This document shows positions 1 through 11,662 of a stretch of DNA of 64,000 bases, one piece after another. This DNA is from Bradyrhizobium sp. 139 (GTDB lineage: Bacteria > Pseudomonadota > Alphaproteobacteria > Rhizobiales > Xanthobacteraceae), in assembly GCF_023074175.1 (NCBI RefSeq), contig NZ_JADPKS010000128.1, forward strand, positions 40,658 to 104,657. The letters run 5' to 3'. A model generated the notes under the pieces. It saw only the letters and a program-made list of their open reading frames with translations, did not search any database and was not told the origin of the DNA. Every line of letters starts with the position of its first letter. Within the stretch, counting starts at the first letter, position 1. The position numbers and the translations under genes were made by a program.

Positions 1-36
1 GAAGCGCGCTGAGCGTCGCAATTCGTCTATCACCGT

Positions 37-162
37 CACCCTGAGGTGGCCGCTTCTTCAGCGGCCCTCGAAGGGCGACGGCCGCGCTGCATCCCGGCCG
101 TTCATCCTTCGAGGCTCCGCCCGCGATGCGTTGCATCGCGGGCGGAGCACCTCAGGATGACG
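37..162. repeat. Dispersed intergenic palindromic repeat
   Basis: A perfect 16-bp stem lies at 114-129 and 133-148 with a 3-nt loop. It is flanked by 'catccttcgag' on the left and 'cacctcaggatgacg' on the right, with a mirrored 'cctgaggtg' at the far left. Related copies are present near 23,160 and 30,990, so this is a multi-copy extragenic element of the type common in Bradyrhizobium chromosomes. It lies downstream of the minus-strand DUF4337 gene and could also terminate its transcript. Positions 1-36 show no gene. Confidence 0.7.
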
Positions 163-193
163 GACTAACACCGCCGCCGTTTGCATCAGCCCC

Positions 194-784
194 TCAATGC
201 AGATGCAGCAGATGCGGCCACCACAGACCGAGCCCGGTCATCGCAAGGCCGGCGAGCGTCAGGATTCCGGCGACATAAGCGAGCGCGATCATGCCGGTGA
301 TGATGGTGGCCGATGCCAGTACGATGCCGATCTGGAAGGCGGCGGACGCCAGTTCGAAATGATGGTATTTCGCGGTCGCCTCGTCGCGCGCGTGCTCGGC
401 GTGCTTGGCCTTCTCGGCGAGCTGCTCGGTGCCTTCGCCGGTTTCGGGCTCCGAGCGGTAGCGCGCGGCAGTCTTCTGCCAGTCCTCGATCTGTTTCTGC
501 GCCGCGGCCTTGATGGCATCCTGGGTTGCGGAGCCGAGCGTCAGCTTGCCCTGCTCGGCCGCGGTCTGCACCACCGTGCGGCGGATGCTCTTGGCCTGGA
601 AGAAGGCCCAGAGGTTGGAGGCCTCGACATTCTTGCTGATCGATTCGGTCTGGGCACCCTTGCCGAGCGTCTCCGAGACCGCCAGGAACAGCGCCAGAAC
701 CGCGATCAGGAGCGCGATGTTCTTGTTCGAGCCGGATGCGTGCTCGGCATGTTCGGCGTGCTCCATGCTTTCATGTGCGCTCAT
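194..784 (-). CDS. DUF4337-family membrane protein
   Basis: A 196-residue protein whose function is unknown. The start is set by an AGGAGG ribosome site eight bases upstream of ATG at 784; an upstream in-frame start at 838 lacks this. The N-terminus is His/Glu-rich (repeated EHAEHA), followed by a hydrophobic helix (IALLIAVLALFLAVSE). A charged, probably coiled central region carries many Lys/Glu/Ala residues. Two closely spaced hydrophobic helices form the C-terminus. This layout matches the DUF4337 family of inner-membrane proteins. It is a single gene with no obvious operon partner. The family call rests on recognised N-terminal and central sequence. Confidence 0.75.
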   Translation of the reverse strand: MSAHESMEHAEHAEHASGSNKNIALLIAVLALFLAVSETLGKGAQTESISKNVEASNLWAFFQAKSIRRTVVQTAAEQGKLTLGSATQDAIKAAAQKQIEDWQKTAARYRSEPETGEGTEQLAEKAKHAEHARDEATAKYHHFELASAAFQIGIVLASATIITGMIALAYVAGILTLAGLAMTGLGLWWPHLLHLH

Positions 785-884
785 ATGTCCCTCCTGCATC
801 GGTTCCCCACGATTGACCGAACCGCGGGCGCCGCGCAAGAGGCAAGCAGGTTATGACGTCAGTGTGTGAGCGCCGCGGATGGTG

Positions 885-1874
885 TCAGCGCCGCGGATGC
901 GCGCTCGCATAGACTTCCAGCAGCCGCTCCGAATCGATGCCGGTGTAGATCTGCGTGGTCGAGAGCGAGGAATGGCCGAGCAATTCCTGGATCGCGCGCA
1001 GATCGCCGCCGCGCGACAGCAGATGCGTGGCGAAGGAGTGTCGGAGTGCGTGCGGCGTGGCGCTGTCGGGCAGGCCGAGCGCGCCGCGCAGCCGCTCCAT
1101 CGCGAGCTGGATGATGCGCGGCCTTAGGGGACCGCCGCGCGCGCCGAGGAAGATCGGACCTTCGGCCGGCAGCGGATACGGGCACATCGAAACGTATTCC
1201 TGAACGAGTGCGAGCACGTTCTGGAGCACGGGCACCATGCGGGTCTTGTTGCCTTTGCCGGTGACGATCAGCACGTCCCCCTCGCCGGGACGGGGCACCT
1301 CGCGGCGCTTCAGGCCGAGCGCTTCGGAGATGCGCAAGCCCGATCCATACAGCAGCGCCATCACCGCGGCATCGCGCGCAAGAATCCAAGTCTCGCGGTC
1401 CTCGCCGGCGCGCTCGCCGGCATCCGCAAGACGCTTTGCCGAGGCCATCGGCAGCGGTTTTGGCAAGCTCTTGGCCACCTTCGGCGCACGGATCGCGGAG
1501 AGCGCGCCGACCTTGCCCCTGCCTTCGCGCTCGATGAAGCGGCCGAACGAGCGCAGGCCCGCGAGCGCGCGCATCAGCGAGCGGCCGGCAATGTCGTCGG
1601 CGCGGCGCATTGCCATGAAGGCGCGGATGTCGGTGGCTTCCAGCGCGGCAAAGCGCTTGAGCGTCACGCGCTCGCCCCAATGGGCGCACAGGAAGTCCAG
1701 GCACTGCCGCAAGTCGCGGCTATAGGCTTCCAGCGTCTTCGGCGACAGCCGCCGTTCGGCGCCGAGATGCGACAGCCAGCGCGCCATCTCCTGCGCGATC
1801 GAGGGATCGGCGCTGGCGAGCTCGATTGGTGGGGCGGCCGCTTTGCTCATGCGCTCTGGACGTGGTGATTTCAC
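885..1874 (-). CDS. xerC: Tyrosine recombinase XerC
   Basis: Site-specific recombinase that, with XerD, resolves chromosome dimers at dif near the division septum. The 329-residue protein has the SAM-like N-terminal core-binding domain (about residues 25-115) and the catalytic domain. All catalytic residues are visible: Arg in SGLRISE, Lys in GKGNKTR, His-Arg in HALRHSF, His in LGHSS and the nucleophile Tyr in QIYTGID. Translation may start at GTG 1874 or at ATG 1850; neither has a strong ribosome site. The gene is transcribed divergently from priA, a common alphaproteobacterial arrangement. XerC rather than XerD is inferred from this context. Confidence 0.9.
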   Translation of the reverse strand: MKSPRPERMSKAAAPPIELASADPSIAQEMARWLSHLGAERRLSPKTLEAYSRDLRQCLDFLCAHWGERVTLKRFAALEATDIRAFMAMRRADDIAGRSLMRALAGLRSFGRFIEREGRGKVGALSAIRAPKVAKSLPKPLPMASAKRLADAGERAGEDRETWILARDAAVMALLYGSGLRISEALGLKRREVPRPGEGDVLIVTGKGNKTRMVPVLQNVLALVQEYVSMCPYPLPAEGPIFLGARGGPLRPRIIQLAMERLRGALGLPDSATPHALRHSFATHLLSRGGDLRAIQELLGHSSLSTTQIYTGIDSERLLEVYASAHPRR

Positions 1875-1961
1875 CCAGTATATCGCATCACACTCGTTTA
1901 TCGTTCGCTAAGGCGGCCTCAGAGCGCTAGCCTTGAGGCCCCGGGTTCCGATTCTCCCTCC

Positions 1962-4172
1962 ATGGATCATTCGTCGCGCAGCACGACCGCCTCCGCCAAC
2001 GCGACCCGCATGGTCGACGTGCTGGTGCCGGTCGCGCTCGACCAGACTTATTCCTACAAGGTGCCGCGCGGCATGGAGCTGAAGGCCGGCGATCTCGTCG
2101 GTGTGCCGCTCGGCCCGCGCGAGGTGCTGGCGGTGGTCTGGGCGGAAAATGCCAATCCCGACCCGCGCCTGCATAACCGCCTCAAGGAGGTCAGCGAAAA
2201 GCTCGACATCTCGCCGCTGAAGCCCGAGCTGCGCTCTGTCGTGGACTGGGTTGCCAATTACACGCTGAGCCCGCGCGGTATGGTGCTGCGCATGTGCCTG
2301 CGCATGGGCGAGAACCTCGGCCCCGAGCGGGTCCGCGCTGGCGTGCGCCTGGTCGGCGATCCCCCGCGGCGGCTGACGCCGGCGCGGCAGCGTGTGATCG
2401 AGGTGCTGTCGGACCGGCTGCTGCACGGCAAGTCTGACGCGGCGAAGCAAGCAGGGGTTTCGGCCGGCGTGATTGACGGGCTCGTCGACGAGGGCACGCT
2501 CACGGTCGAGCCGATGCCGCCGCCTCCGCCGCCGCCGGCGCCCGATCCCGATTTTGGCCGGCCGGATTTCACGCAGCTCCAGCGCGCTGCCGTCGATACG
2601 ATGCGCGCGCTCGCCGCCAACGGCACGTTCCACGTCGCGCTGCTCGACGGCGTCACCGGCTCGGGCAAGACCGAGGTTTACTTCGAAGCGGTGGCCGAGG
2701 CGATCCGCCGCGGCAAGCAGTCGCTGATCCTGATGCCGGAGATCGCGCTGACCGGCCAGTTCCTCGACCGCTTCGCACAGCGCTTTGGCGTGCGGCCGCT
2801 GGAATGGCATTCCGAGCTGACGCCGCGCACGCGGGCGCGCAACTGGGCTGCGATCTCCGAAGGCAGTGCGCCGGTCGTGGTCGGCGCGCGCTCGGCGCTG
2901 TTTCTGCCTTACGCCAATCTCGGGCTGATCGTCGTCGATGAAGAGCACGACCAGGCCTACAAGCAGGATGAGGGCGTGCATTATCACGCCCGTGACATGG
3001 CGGTGGTGCGCGCGCATATCGCAAAAATTCCGGTCGTGCTGGCCTCCGCCACGCCGTCGGTCGAGTCCGAGGTCAATGCGCGCAAGAACCGCTATCAGCG
3101 TATCGCGCTGCCCTCGCGCTTCGGCGGCCAGCACATGCCGCATATCGAGGCGATCGATCTGCGCCGCGAACAGCCGGCGCGCGGCCGCTTCATCTCGCCG
3201 CGGCTTGCCGGCGAGATCAGGATCGCGATCGAGCGGCGCGAGCAGGCGTTGCTGTTCCTCAATCGCCGCGGCTATGCGCCGCTGACGCTATGTCGCGCCT
3301 GCGGCCATCGCTTCGCCTGCACCATCTGCGATGCCTGGCTGGTCGATCATCGCTTCCGCCAGCGGCTGGTCTGCCACCATTGCGGCTTCTCGATGCCGCG
3401 CCCGCAGACCTGCCCGCATTGTGCGGCGGAGGAATCGCTGGTTGCGGTGGGGCCGGGCGTCGAGCGCTTGCAGGAGGAGGCGGCCGCGCTGTTCCCGGAG
3501 GCGCGCACCATGGTGCTGTCGAGCGATCTCATCACCTCGATCGAGACGATGCGCTCCGAGCTCACCGAGATCGCGGAGGGCCGCGTCGATGTCATCATCG
3601 GCACGCAGCTCGTCGCCAAGGGGCACAATTTTCCGCGGCTCAATCTCGTCGGCGTCATCGATGCGGATCTGGGCCTTGCCAATGGCGATCCGCGCGCGTC
3701 GGAACGCACCTGGCAATTGCTCAACCAGGTGATCGGCCGCGCCGGGCGCGAGCAGGGCCGCGGCGTCGGCTATCTCCAGACCCACCAGCCCGACCATCCC
3801 GTGATGAAGGCGCTGATCGCCTGCGACCGCGAAGCCTTCTACGACAGCGAGATCGACTTGCGCGAGCGCACGCTCTACCCGCCGTTCGGACGGCTCGCGA
3901 GCCTGATCATTTCGGCAGGCGATCGTCCGAGCGCCGAAGGCTTTGGCCGCCGCCTCGTTGCGCTCGCACCGCGCGACGAGCGCGTCGTGGTGCTGGGACC
4001 GGCGGAGGCCCCGCTCGCCGTGATCAAGGGCCGCTACCGCTTTCGCATCCTGGTGAAATCCGCGCGCGGTTTCGATCTGTCGGACTATTTGCGCAACTGG
4101 CTCGCGGTCTGCCCGAAGCCGAAGGGCAATCAAAAGCTCGAAGTCGACGTCGACCCGCAGAGCTTTTTGTAG
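1962..4172 (+). CDS. priA: Primosomal protein N' (replication restart helicase PriA)
   Basis: A 3'-to-5' DNA helicase that recognises stalled forks and reloads the replicative helicase. The 736-residue protein has the N-terminal DNA-binding domain (DVLVPVALDQTYSYKVP, residues 18-35). The Walker A VTGSGKTE lies near residue 230 and the DEEH box IVVDEEHDQ near 323. A zinc-binding insert with paired cysteines (CRACG, CTIC, CHHCG, CPHC) spans about residues 445-488. The C-terminal helicase half includes IGTQLVAKGHNFP and QVIGRAGRE. The length is normal. A proline run (PPPPPPPAP) separates the DNA-binding and helicase parts. Start ATG 1962 follows an A/T- and C-rich stretch without a strong ribosome site. 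Confidence 0.97.
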   Translation: MDHSSRSTTASANATRMVDVLVPVALDQTYSYKVPRGMELKAGDLVGVPLGPREVLAVVWAENANPDPRLHNRLKEVSEKLDISPLKPELRSVVDWVANYTLSPRGMVLRMCLRMGENLGPERVRAGVRLVGDPPRRLTPARQRVIEVLSDRLLHGKSDAAKQAGVSAGVIDGLVDEGTLTVEPMPPPPPPPAPDPDFGRPDFTQLQRAAVDTMRALAANGTFHVALLDGVTGSGKTEVYFEAVAEAIRRGKQSLILMPEIALTGQFLDRFAQRFGVRPLEWHSELTPRTRARNWAAISEGSAPVVVGARSALFLPYANLGLIVVDEEHDQAYKQDEGVHYHARDMAVVRAHIAKIPVVLASATPSVESEVNARKNRYQRIALPSRFGGQHMPHIEAIDLRREQPARGRFISPRLAGEIRIAIERREQALLFLNRRGYAPLTLCRACGHRFACTICDAWLVDHRFRQRLVCHHCGFSMPRPQTCPHCAAEESLVAVGPGVERLQEEAAALFPEARTMVLSSDLITSIETMRSELTEIAEGRVDVIIGTQLVAKGHNFPRLNLVGVIDADLGLANGDPRASERTWQLLNQVIGRAGREQGRGVGYLQTHQPDHPVMKALIACDREAFYDSEIDLRERTLYPPFGRLASLIISAGDRPSAEGFGRRLVALAPRDERVVVLGPAEAPLAVIKGRYRFRILVKSARGFDLSDYLRNWLAVCPKPKGNQKLEVDVDPQSFL

Positions 4173-4182
4173 GCCCCGCTGT

Positions 4183-4234
4183 GCCCCGGCTCTGCATCGC
4201 AGCGCCCTTCAGCGCTGCGATGCAGAGCCGGGGC
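4183..4234. repeat. Perfect 23-bp-stem extragenic palindrome
   Basis: The arms at 4183-4205 and 4212-4234 are exact reverse complements separated by six bases. It lies 11 bases after the priA stop. The arm begins GCCCCGGCTCTGCATCGC and resembles the multicopy 'ccggctctg' elements of rhizobial intergenic DNA. There is no T-run on the plus strand, so a terminator role is only possible. Confidence 0.75.
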
Positions 4235-4267
4235 CCATCTCAGCCACGCTGTACCGTGTTGCCCTGG

Positions 4268-4317
4268 GTCCCGGCTCTGCGCAGCAACGCTGAGCGGCGT
4301 TGCAGCGCGTCCGGGAC
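4268..4317. repeat. Interrupted extragenic palindrome
   Basis: Nested complementary arms are visible: GTCCCGG (4268-4274) with CCGGGAC (4311-4317), and GCAACGC (4284-4290) with GCGTTGC (4297-4303) around a 6-base loop. It looks like a second member of the same intergenic family as the palindrome at 4183. Confidence 0.6.
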
Positions 4318-4335
4318 ACGAGACGGGATGGCAGG

Positions 4336-4372
4336 CAACAAAAAGCCCGCCGTCCCCCAAGACGGCGGGCTT
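4336..4372 (-). terminator. Rho-independent terminator of rlpA
   Basis: The 12-bp arms at 4343-4354 and 4361-4372 are perfect complements with a 6-base loop. Read on the minus strand, the hairpin is followed by TTTTTGTTG. It sits just beyond the rlpA stop codon. Confidence 0.85.
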
Positions 4373-4392
4373 ATTTCGGCGCGTCTCGCGCC

Positions 4393-4902
4393 TTAGGAGA
4401 CGACCTCGGCGGTGACGCGGCCGACGCCGGCGCCGGTGAGGCCGATGGCGCGGGCAGCGCCCGTGGAGAGGTCGAGGACACGGCCGCGAATGAACGGGCC
4501 ACGGTCATTGATGGTAACGACGACGCTCGAGCCGCCATGGGTGACGCGCAGCTTGGTGCCGAACGGCAGCGAACGATGCGCGGCGGTCATGGCGTTCTGG
4601 TTGAAGCGCTGGCCCGAGGCGGTCTTGCTGCCGGACTCGTTGCCGTAAAAGGAGGCCATGCCGGAGAAGCTGCGGCCGGTGCCCGACGACGGCGTCATCG
4701 ACGCATTGGCGTTGCGCCAATCGGAGGTGGTGTTGGCGTCGTTCTGGGCGTGGTGGCGGTGGTGATGGTGAGAGTACCGGGGGTGATGCCGGGATTTGGC
4801 GGAAGCTTCGGTGGCAGTTCCACCAATGAGGAGAGTTGCGGCAACGAAAGCGATCGTCGTACGCGGCCGGGTCACAAAGCCCAGCGTCTTCAAAGATAGC
4901 AT
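4393..4902 (-). CDS. rlpA: RlpA-family septal ring lytic transglycosylase / DPBB protein
   Basis: A 169-residue exported protein. A signal peptide with a hydrophobic core (TIAFVAATLLIGG) ends near ASAKS. It is followed by a His-rich low-complexity linker (residues about 38-52) and a C-terminal double-psi beta-barrel. The RlpA signature is clear: GMASFYG, TASGQRF, AAHRSLPFGTKLRV and INDRGPF with the catalytic-type Asp. There is no SPOR domain, so this is a short RlpA. In the family the protein cleaves denuded peptidoglycan glycans in the cell wall. It has its own terminator and a perfect palindrome just upstream of the start that may be an operator. Confidence 0.88.
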   Translation of the reverse strand: MLSLKTLGFVTRPRTTIAFVAATLLIGGTATEASAKSRHHPRYSHHHHRHHAQNDANTTSDWRNANASMTPSSGTGRSFSGMASFYGNESGSKTASGQRFNQNAMTAAHRSLPFGTKLRVTHGGSSVVVTINDRGPFIRGRVLDLSTGAARAIGLTGAGVGRVTAEVVS

Positions 4903-4923
4903 TTAGTGGTCCCTAAGCTAGTA

Positions 4924-4941
4924 TTGCCACATATGTGGCAA
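4924..4941. promoter_or_regulatory. Perfect 18-bp palindrome, candidate operator of rlpA
   Basis: TTGCCACATATGTGGCAA is an exact dyad beginning 22 bases upstream of the rlpA ATG. It is too short-looped to be a transcript hairpin and has the size of a dimeric repressor site. No regulator is identified. Confidence 0.5.
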
Positions 4942-5539
4942 GTGGAGCCCTCATCAGTTTGTGAGCTGGATGCCGTTTCGATTCCTAATGAGGCGTGAAT
5001 TGGGCAGTAAATCCGTTCAGTGTCGTCATGAGATATCTTGTTACCGGCGACAGATATTCAGCGGATGTTCCGTAATCTTCGATTTTAACGATTGGTTAAC
5101 TTAGGCATTACTCGCATCTACTGTAGATCAAAGTTGTTGTTCCAGATATTTAGGATTGGGTAAGTATTCGGCGGGTGGAGCTGACGAGGTGGGATTCACG
5201 CCTCAGCGATCTGTGTTCATGGCCGCTATGCGCTGAGAGAGGGAACAAACGGCGCCCGGCCGCTGCAAGGCTTGCGGCAATTCCGTGACGTGGCAGGCCG
5301 TTATCGCGGCGCCGTCGACTGCGACGAACTGGCGAACGGGACCTCGCGCCTTTAATTTGGCGTCATGTTGCACGTGCGCGCCTGCTATGTTAGCAAAGCC
5401 GCGATTTTAACGGACCCGGCACCTCCCGTGTCGGCCGAAAATCGAAGTCCCGCTTGAATTCCAAGGGCTTGGATCGCTAGGCGCCGCTTCGTGGCGACGG
5501 TTTTTCCCTTGCGGATTTGACAGCAAAAAGAGCGCGTCT
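4942..5539. other. Intergenic region between rlpA and the atp operon
   Basis: No convincing coding sequence was seen. It is more A/T-rich than its surroundings between about 5030 and 5165, as expected for promoters. It must carry the rlpA promoter (leftward) and the atpH promoter (rightward). A weak promoter-like TTGCAC is present near 5366 and a TTGACA near 5517, both upstream of the atpH GTG; neither is secure. Confidence 0.5.
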
Positions 5540-6099
5540 GTGGCTGCAGAAGATACGTCCGTTTCAGGTGTGTCCGGCCGTTATGCAACGGCCTTGTTTG
5601 AACTGGCTCGCGATCAGAAAGTGGTCGACGAGGTCAAGGCCGATCTCGACCGGTTCGAGGGCCTGCTGAACGAAAGCGCCGATCTGAAGCGTCTCGTCCG
5701 CAGCCCGGTGTTCGCGGCCGATACCCAGTCCAGGGCCCTCTCGGCCGTGCTGGACAAGGCCGGCATCGCCGGCATCTCCGCCAATTTCCTGAAGGTCCTG
5801 ACCGCCAACCGCCGCTTGTTCGCGGTGGCTGACGTCATTCGCGCCTACCGTGCCCTCGTCGCCAGGTTCAAGGGCGAGGCAACGGCCGACGTCACCGTCG
5901 CGGAGGCGCTCTCGGACAAGAATCTCGACGCCCTCAAGGTTGCCCTGAAGTCGGTGACCGGCAAGGACGTCGCGCTCAACGTGAAAGTCGACCCCTCGAT
6001 CATCGGTGGCCTCGTGGTCAAGCTTGGCAGCCGCATGATCGATAGTTCGCTTCGCACCAAACTCAATTCGATCAAGCACGCGATGAAAGAGGCAGGCTG

Positions 6100-6100
<1 letters not shown>
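5540..6100 (+). CDS. atpH: ATP synthase F1 subunit delta
   Basis: Peripheral-stalk subunit that ties the F1 alpha3-beta3 head to the b subunits of F0 at the inner membrane. The 186-residue protein starts at GTG 5540 and shows the OSCP/delta pattern GRYATALFELA near the N-terminus and GGLVVKLGSRMIDSS toward the C-terminus. It is the first gene of the F1 operon. Its TGA overlaps the atpA ATG (TGATG at 6098-6102), so translation of the two is probably coupled. The F0 genes are absent here, as expected in alphaproteobacteria, where F0 is encoded separately. Confidence 0.96.
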
Positions 6101-7629
<1,529 letters not shown>

Positions 7630-7723
7630 GAACGCTGTCACGGCCGGGGTGAAAGCGCGAAGCGCGTCTTTGCACTTGAAGTCCCGGCCTTCCCCGCCTT
7701 GCCGCGTGGAGACGAAGACGTGG

Positions 7724-7746
7724 ATGCCCGGGACAAGCCCGGGCAT
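7724..7746. repeat. Small extragenic palindrome inside the atp operon
   Basis: ATGCCCGGG and CCCGGGCAT flank the loop acaag. The sequence 'cccgggacaagcccgggcatgacg' is the core of a repeat seen widely in Bradyrhizobium intergenic DNA. Its copy here lies between atpA and atpG. Confidence 0.75.
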
Positions 7747-7806
7747 GACGACTGGGATAGGCTAGCGGCTCGATCGTAAGGATCGAACCGCCGGGGTGAA
7801 CGAAGA

Positions 7807-8682
7807 ATGGCGTCACTTAAAGACATGCGCGTCCGCATCGCCTCTACCAAGGCGACGCAAAAGATCACCAAGGCGATGCAGATGGTCGCGGCGTCCAGAT
7901 TGCGCCGGGCCCAGCAAGCGGCCGAGGCGGCGCGGCCCTATGCCGACAAGATGAGCGCGGTGATCTCCAACATCGCCGGCGCTGCCGCGGGTTCGCCCGG
8001 TGCGCCGACGCTGCTGGCCGGCACCGGCAGCGACCAGGTTCACCTGCTGCTGGTCTGCACCGGCGAGCGCGGCCTGTCCGGTGCCTTCAACTCCTCGATC
8101 GTGCGCCTGGCGCGCGAGCGCGCGCAGGCGCTGATGGCGCAGGGCAAGGAAGTGAAATTCTTCTGCGTCGGCCGCAAGGGCTACGAGCAGCTCCGTCGCC
8201 TGTACGACAGACAGATCGTCGAGCACCTCGACCTGCGCGGCGTTCGCCAGCTCGGCTTCGTCAATGCCGAGGACATCGCCAAGAAGGTGCTGGCCCGTTT
8301 CGACAACGGCGAGTTCGACGTCTGCACATTGTTCTACGCGCAGTTCAAATCGGTGATTGCCCAAATCCCGACTGCACAGCAGATCATTCCGCTGACCGTG
8401 GAAGAAAAGGCGGCGAACGCGCCGTCGACGTCCTACGACTACGAGCCGGAGGAGGACGAACTCCTCTCCCGCCTGTTGCCGCGTAATATAGCGGTGCAGA
8501 TCTTCCGCGCGCTGCTGGAAAACAACGCCTCGTTCTACGGCGCGCAGATGAGCTCGATGGACAACGCCACCCGCAACGCCGGCGAAATGATCCGCAAGCA
8601 AACCCAGATCTACAACCGAACCCGTCAAGCCCAGATCACCAAGGAGCTGATCGAGATCATCTCCGGCGCCGAGGCGGTCTGA
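7807..8682 (+). CDS. atpG: ATP synthase F1 subunit gamma
   Basis: Central rotor shaft of F1, coupling proton-driven c-ring rotation to catalysis. The 291-residue protein begins MASLKDMRVRIASTKATQKI, the conserved N-terminal coiled-coil helix, and ends in the matching C-terminal helix (NATRNAGEMIRKQTQIYNRT). The Rossmann-like middle contains LLLVCTGERGLSGAFNS. ATG 7807 is the only good start. It is followed after 54 bases by atpD. Confidence 0.97.
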   Translation: MASLKDMRVRIASTKATQKITKAMQMVAASRLRRAQQAAEAARPYADKMSAVISNIAGAAAGSPGAPTLLAGTGSDQVHLLLVCTGERGLSGAFNSSIVRLARERAQALMAQGKEVKFFCVGRKGYEQLRRLYDRQIVEHLDLRGVRQLGFVNAEDIAKKVLARFDNGEFDVCTLFYAQFKSVIAQIPTAQQIIPLTVEEKAANAPSTSYDYEPEEDELLSRLLPRNIAVQIFRALLENNASFYGAQMSSMDNATRNAGEMIRKQTQIYNRTRQAQITKELIEIISGAEAV

Positions 8683-8736
8683 CGCACGAACCAAACGACG
8701 GTCGTTCAAGTCCAGAATTTCGAAGGAGAGCTATTT

Positions 8737-10179
<1,443 letters not shown>

Positions 10180-10190
10180 TTCTGGGTGTC

Positions 10191-10267
10191 ATTGCCGTGC
10201 TTGACCCGGCAATCCATTAAAAGAGAACTTTCGTTGAGTGATGGACCCGCGGGTCAAGCCCGCGGGT
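10191..10267. repeat. Two extragenic palindromes between atpD and atpC
   Basis: The first is ATTGCCG (10191-10197) with CGGCAAT (10207-10213). The second is ACCCGCGGG (10245-10253) with CCCGCGGGT (10259-10267) around the loop tcaag. Both carry the 'cttgacccg/gtcaagcccg' core of a dispersed repeat. They could shape mRNA stability or epsilon-subunit stoichiometry. Confidence 0.7.
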
Positions 10268-10292
10268 GACAAGCGAAGCAAGCGGAAACACC

Positions 10293-10700
10293 ATGGCCAC
10301 CTTCCACTTCGATCTCGTCTCGCCGGAAAAGCTCGCCTTCTCGGGTGAGGTCGATCAGGTCGACGTCCCCGGCGTCGAGGGTGATTTCGGCGTGCTGGCG
10401 GGACACGCGCCGGTCGTGGCTGCGATCCGGCCCGGCATTCTCACTGTGACCACTGCCGGCAAGCACGAGAAGATCATCGTGCTCGGCGGTATCGCCGAAG
10501 TCTCCGAAAAGGGTCTCACCGTGCTCGCCGACGTCGCGACCTCGCTGGCCGAGCTCGATCGTGCGCAGTTCGCTGAAACCATCGCGGAGATGGAAGAAGG
10601 GCTGAAGGAGCACGAAGGCGGCGAGCTCGATCACGCCATCGAGCGGCTCGACCACTTCAAGAGCATCCAGCAGCAGCTCAACTCTACGGCTATGCACTAA
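10293..10700 (+). CDS. atpC: ATP synthase F1 subunit epsilon
   Basis: Small rotor subunit that caps gamma and regulates ATP hydrolysis. ATG 10293 gives a 135-residue protein beginning MATFHFDLVSPEKLAFSGEV, the usual rhizobial N-terminus; an upstream in-frame start at 10266 lies in the palindromic repeat and is unlikely. The beta-sandwich shows GVEGDFGVLAGHAPVV, and the C-terminal helical part is EMEEGLKEHEGGELDHAIER. It closes the operon. Confidence 0.96.
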   Translation: MATFHFDLVSPEKLAFSGEVDQVDVPGVEGDFGVLAGHAPVVAAIRPGILTVTTAGKHEKIIVLGGIAEVSEKGLTVLADVATSLAELDRAQFAETIAEMEEGLKEHEGGELDHAIERLDHFKSIQQQLNSTAMH

Positions 10701-10741
10701 GCCCCGGGGCACCGCTTCGGGGCTCAAGCTACAAATTCCTG

Positions 10742-11650
10742 AACAGGTTCCGCGCTCGTCACGGCCGTGGCGGTAGCTTCAACACGGCGGGCGATGCCGT
10801 GCTCGCGGAATTTCCAAGCGCAGTCGATGCGGTGCGCTGTGCGATCGACATCCAGGAGTCCTTGCGGACCCGCAACATGGCCTATCCGCCGAGCCGGCAG
10901 ATGTCGTTCCGCATCGGCATCACCATCGGCGACGTGGTCGAGCGCGACGGTGATCTGCTCGGTGACGGCGTCAATATCGCCGCCCGGCTCGAAGGCCTCG
11001 CCGAGATCGGCGGCATCTGCGTCTCCCGCGCCGTGCACGAGCAGGTCGCCATCAAGCTGTCGGTGCAGTCCGCCGATATCGGCCCGCAGGAGGTCAAGAA
11101 CATCCCGACGCCGGTGCACGCCTACATGGTGGCGATGCGGCGCGAGGACGGGAGCTACAACACGCCACAGGTGAAGAAGATAGCGGGCAAGGTCGCGCCC
11201 GCGCCGAACTGGATGTGGCCGCTGGTGGTCGGTGTCGTCTCAATTGTCGCGATCGGCGTCGGCGGCTTCCTCTATTTCACCAAGCTCGAGACCGCCAAGG
11301 CTCCGGCGATCGCAACGACCACGCCGAGCGCGGCGCCCACCGCAGCTGCGGCCGCAGCGCCGGGCCCCTCATCCACCATGGCGGCGAAAGCGCCGATGCC
11401 TTCGCCGTCCGCCGCGTCAGGCGGCAAATTCCCGGCCGACATGGTGCCGTTCGTCGGCGAGCGCGTGCGCGGCTACCTCAGTGGCGAATACTCCGCCGCC
11501 GGCGACTACAAGGCCTTTGCGCTGAATGGCGGCGGCAAGGCTGCGGACGAGCAGACCGCCGTCAATTCTGCGCTCGCCGATTGCGCCAGGCGCGACAGCG
11601 ACTGCCACGTCATCGCGATCGGCCCGTTCACGGTGGGGCCGACGAATTAG
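10742..11650 (+). pseudogene. 5'-truncated class III adenylate/guanylate cyclase with C-terminal membrane segment
   Basis: The readable frame enters a class III cyclase domain in mid-domain (SFNTAGDAVLAEFPSAVDAV) and continues through FRIGITIGDVV and DGVNIAARLEGLAEIGGI. The first 40-60 residues of the domain, which carry the metal-binding Asp motif (usually ADVxGYS), are missing. atpC ends only about 40 bases upstream, so there is no room for them. After the domain come a transmembrane helix (WPLVVGVVSIVAIGVGGFLYF region), an Ala/Pro-rich linker and a C-terminal domain with paired cysteines (ADCARRDSDCHV). Without the metal-binding Asp, cyclase activity is not expected. Translation could start at GTG 10799. 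A remnant is the best reading; a translated non-catalytic membrane protein is the alternative. Confidence 0.65.
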
Positions 11651-11662
11651 ACTTGTTTCGGC

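Noticed and set aside
5385..5588. Minus-strand open frame upstream of atpH
   Set aside because: It overlaps the atpH start and promoter region, is rich in unlikely residue runs and has no recognisable feature.
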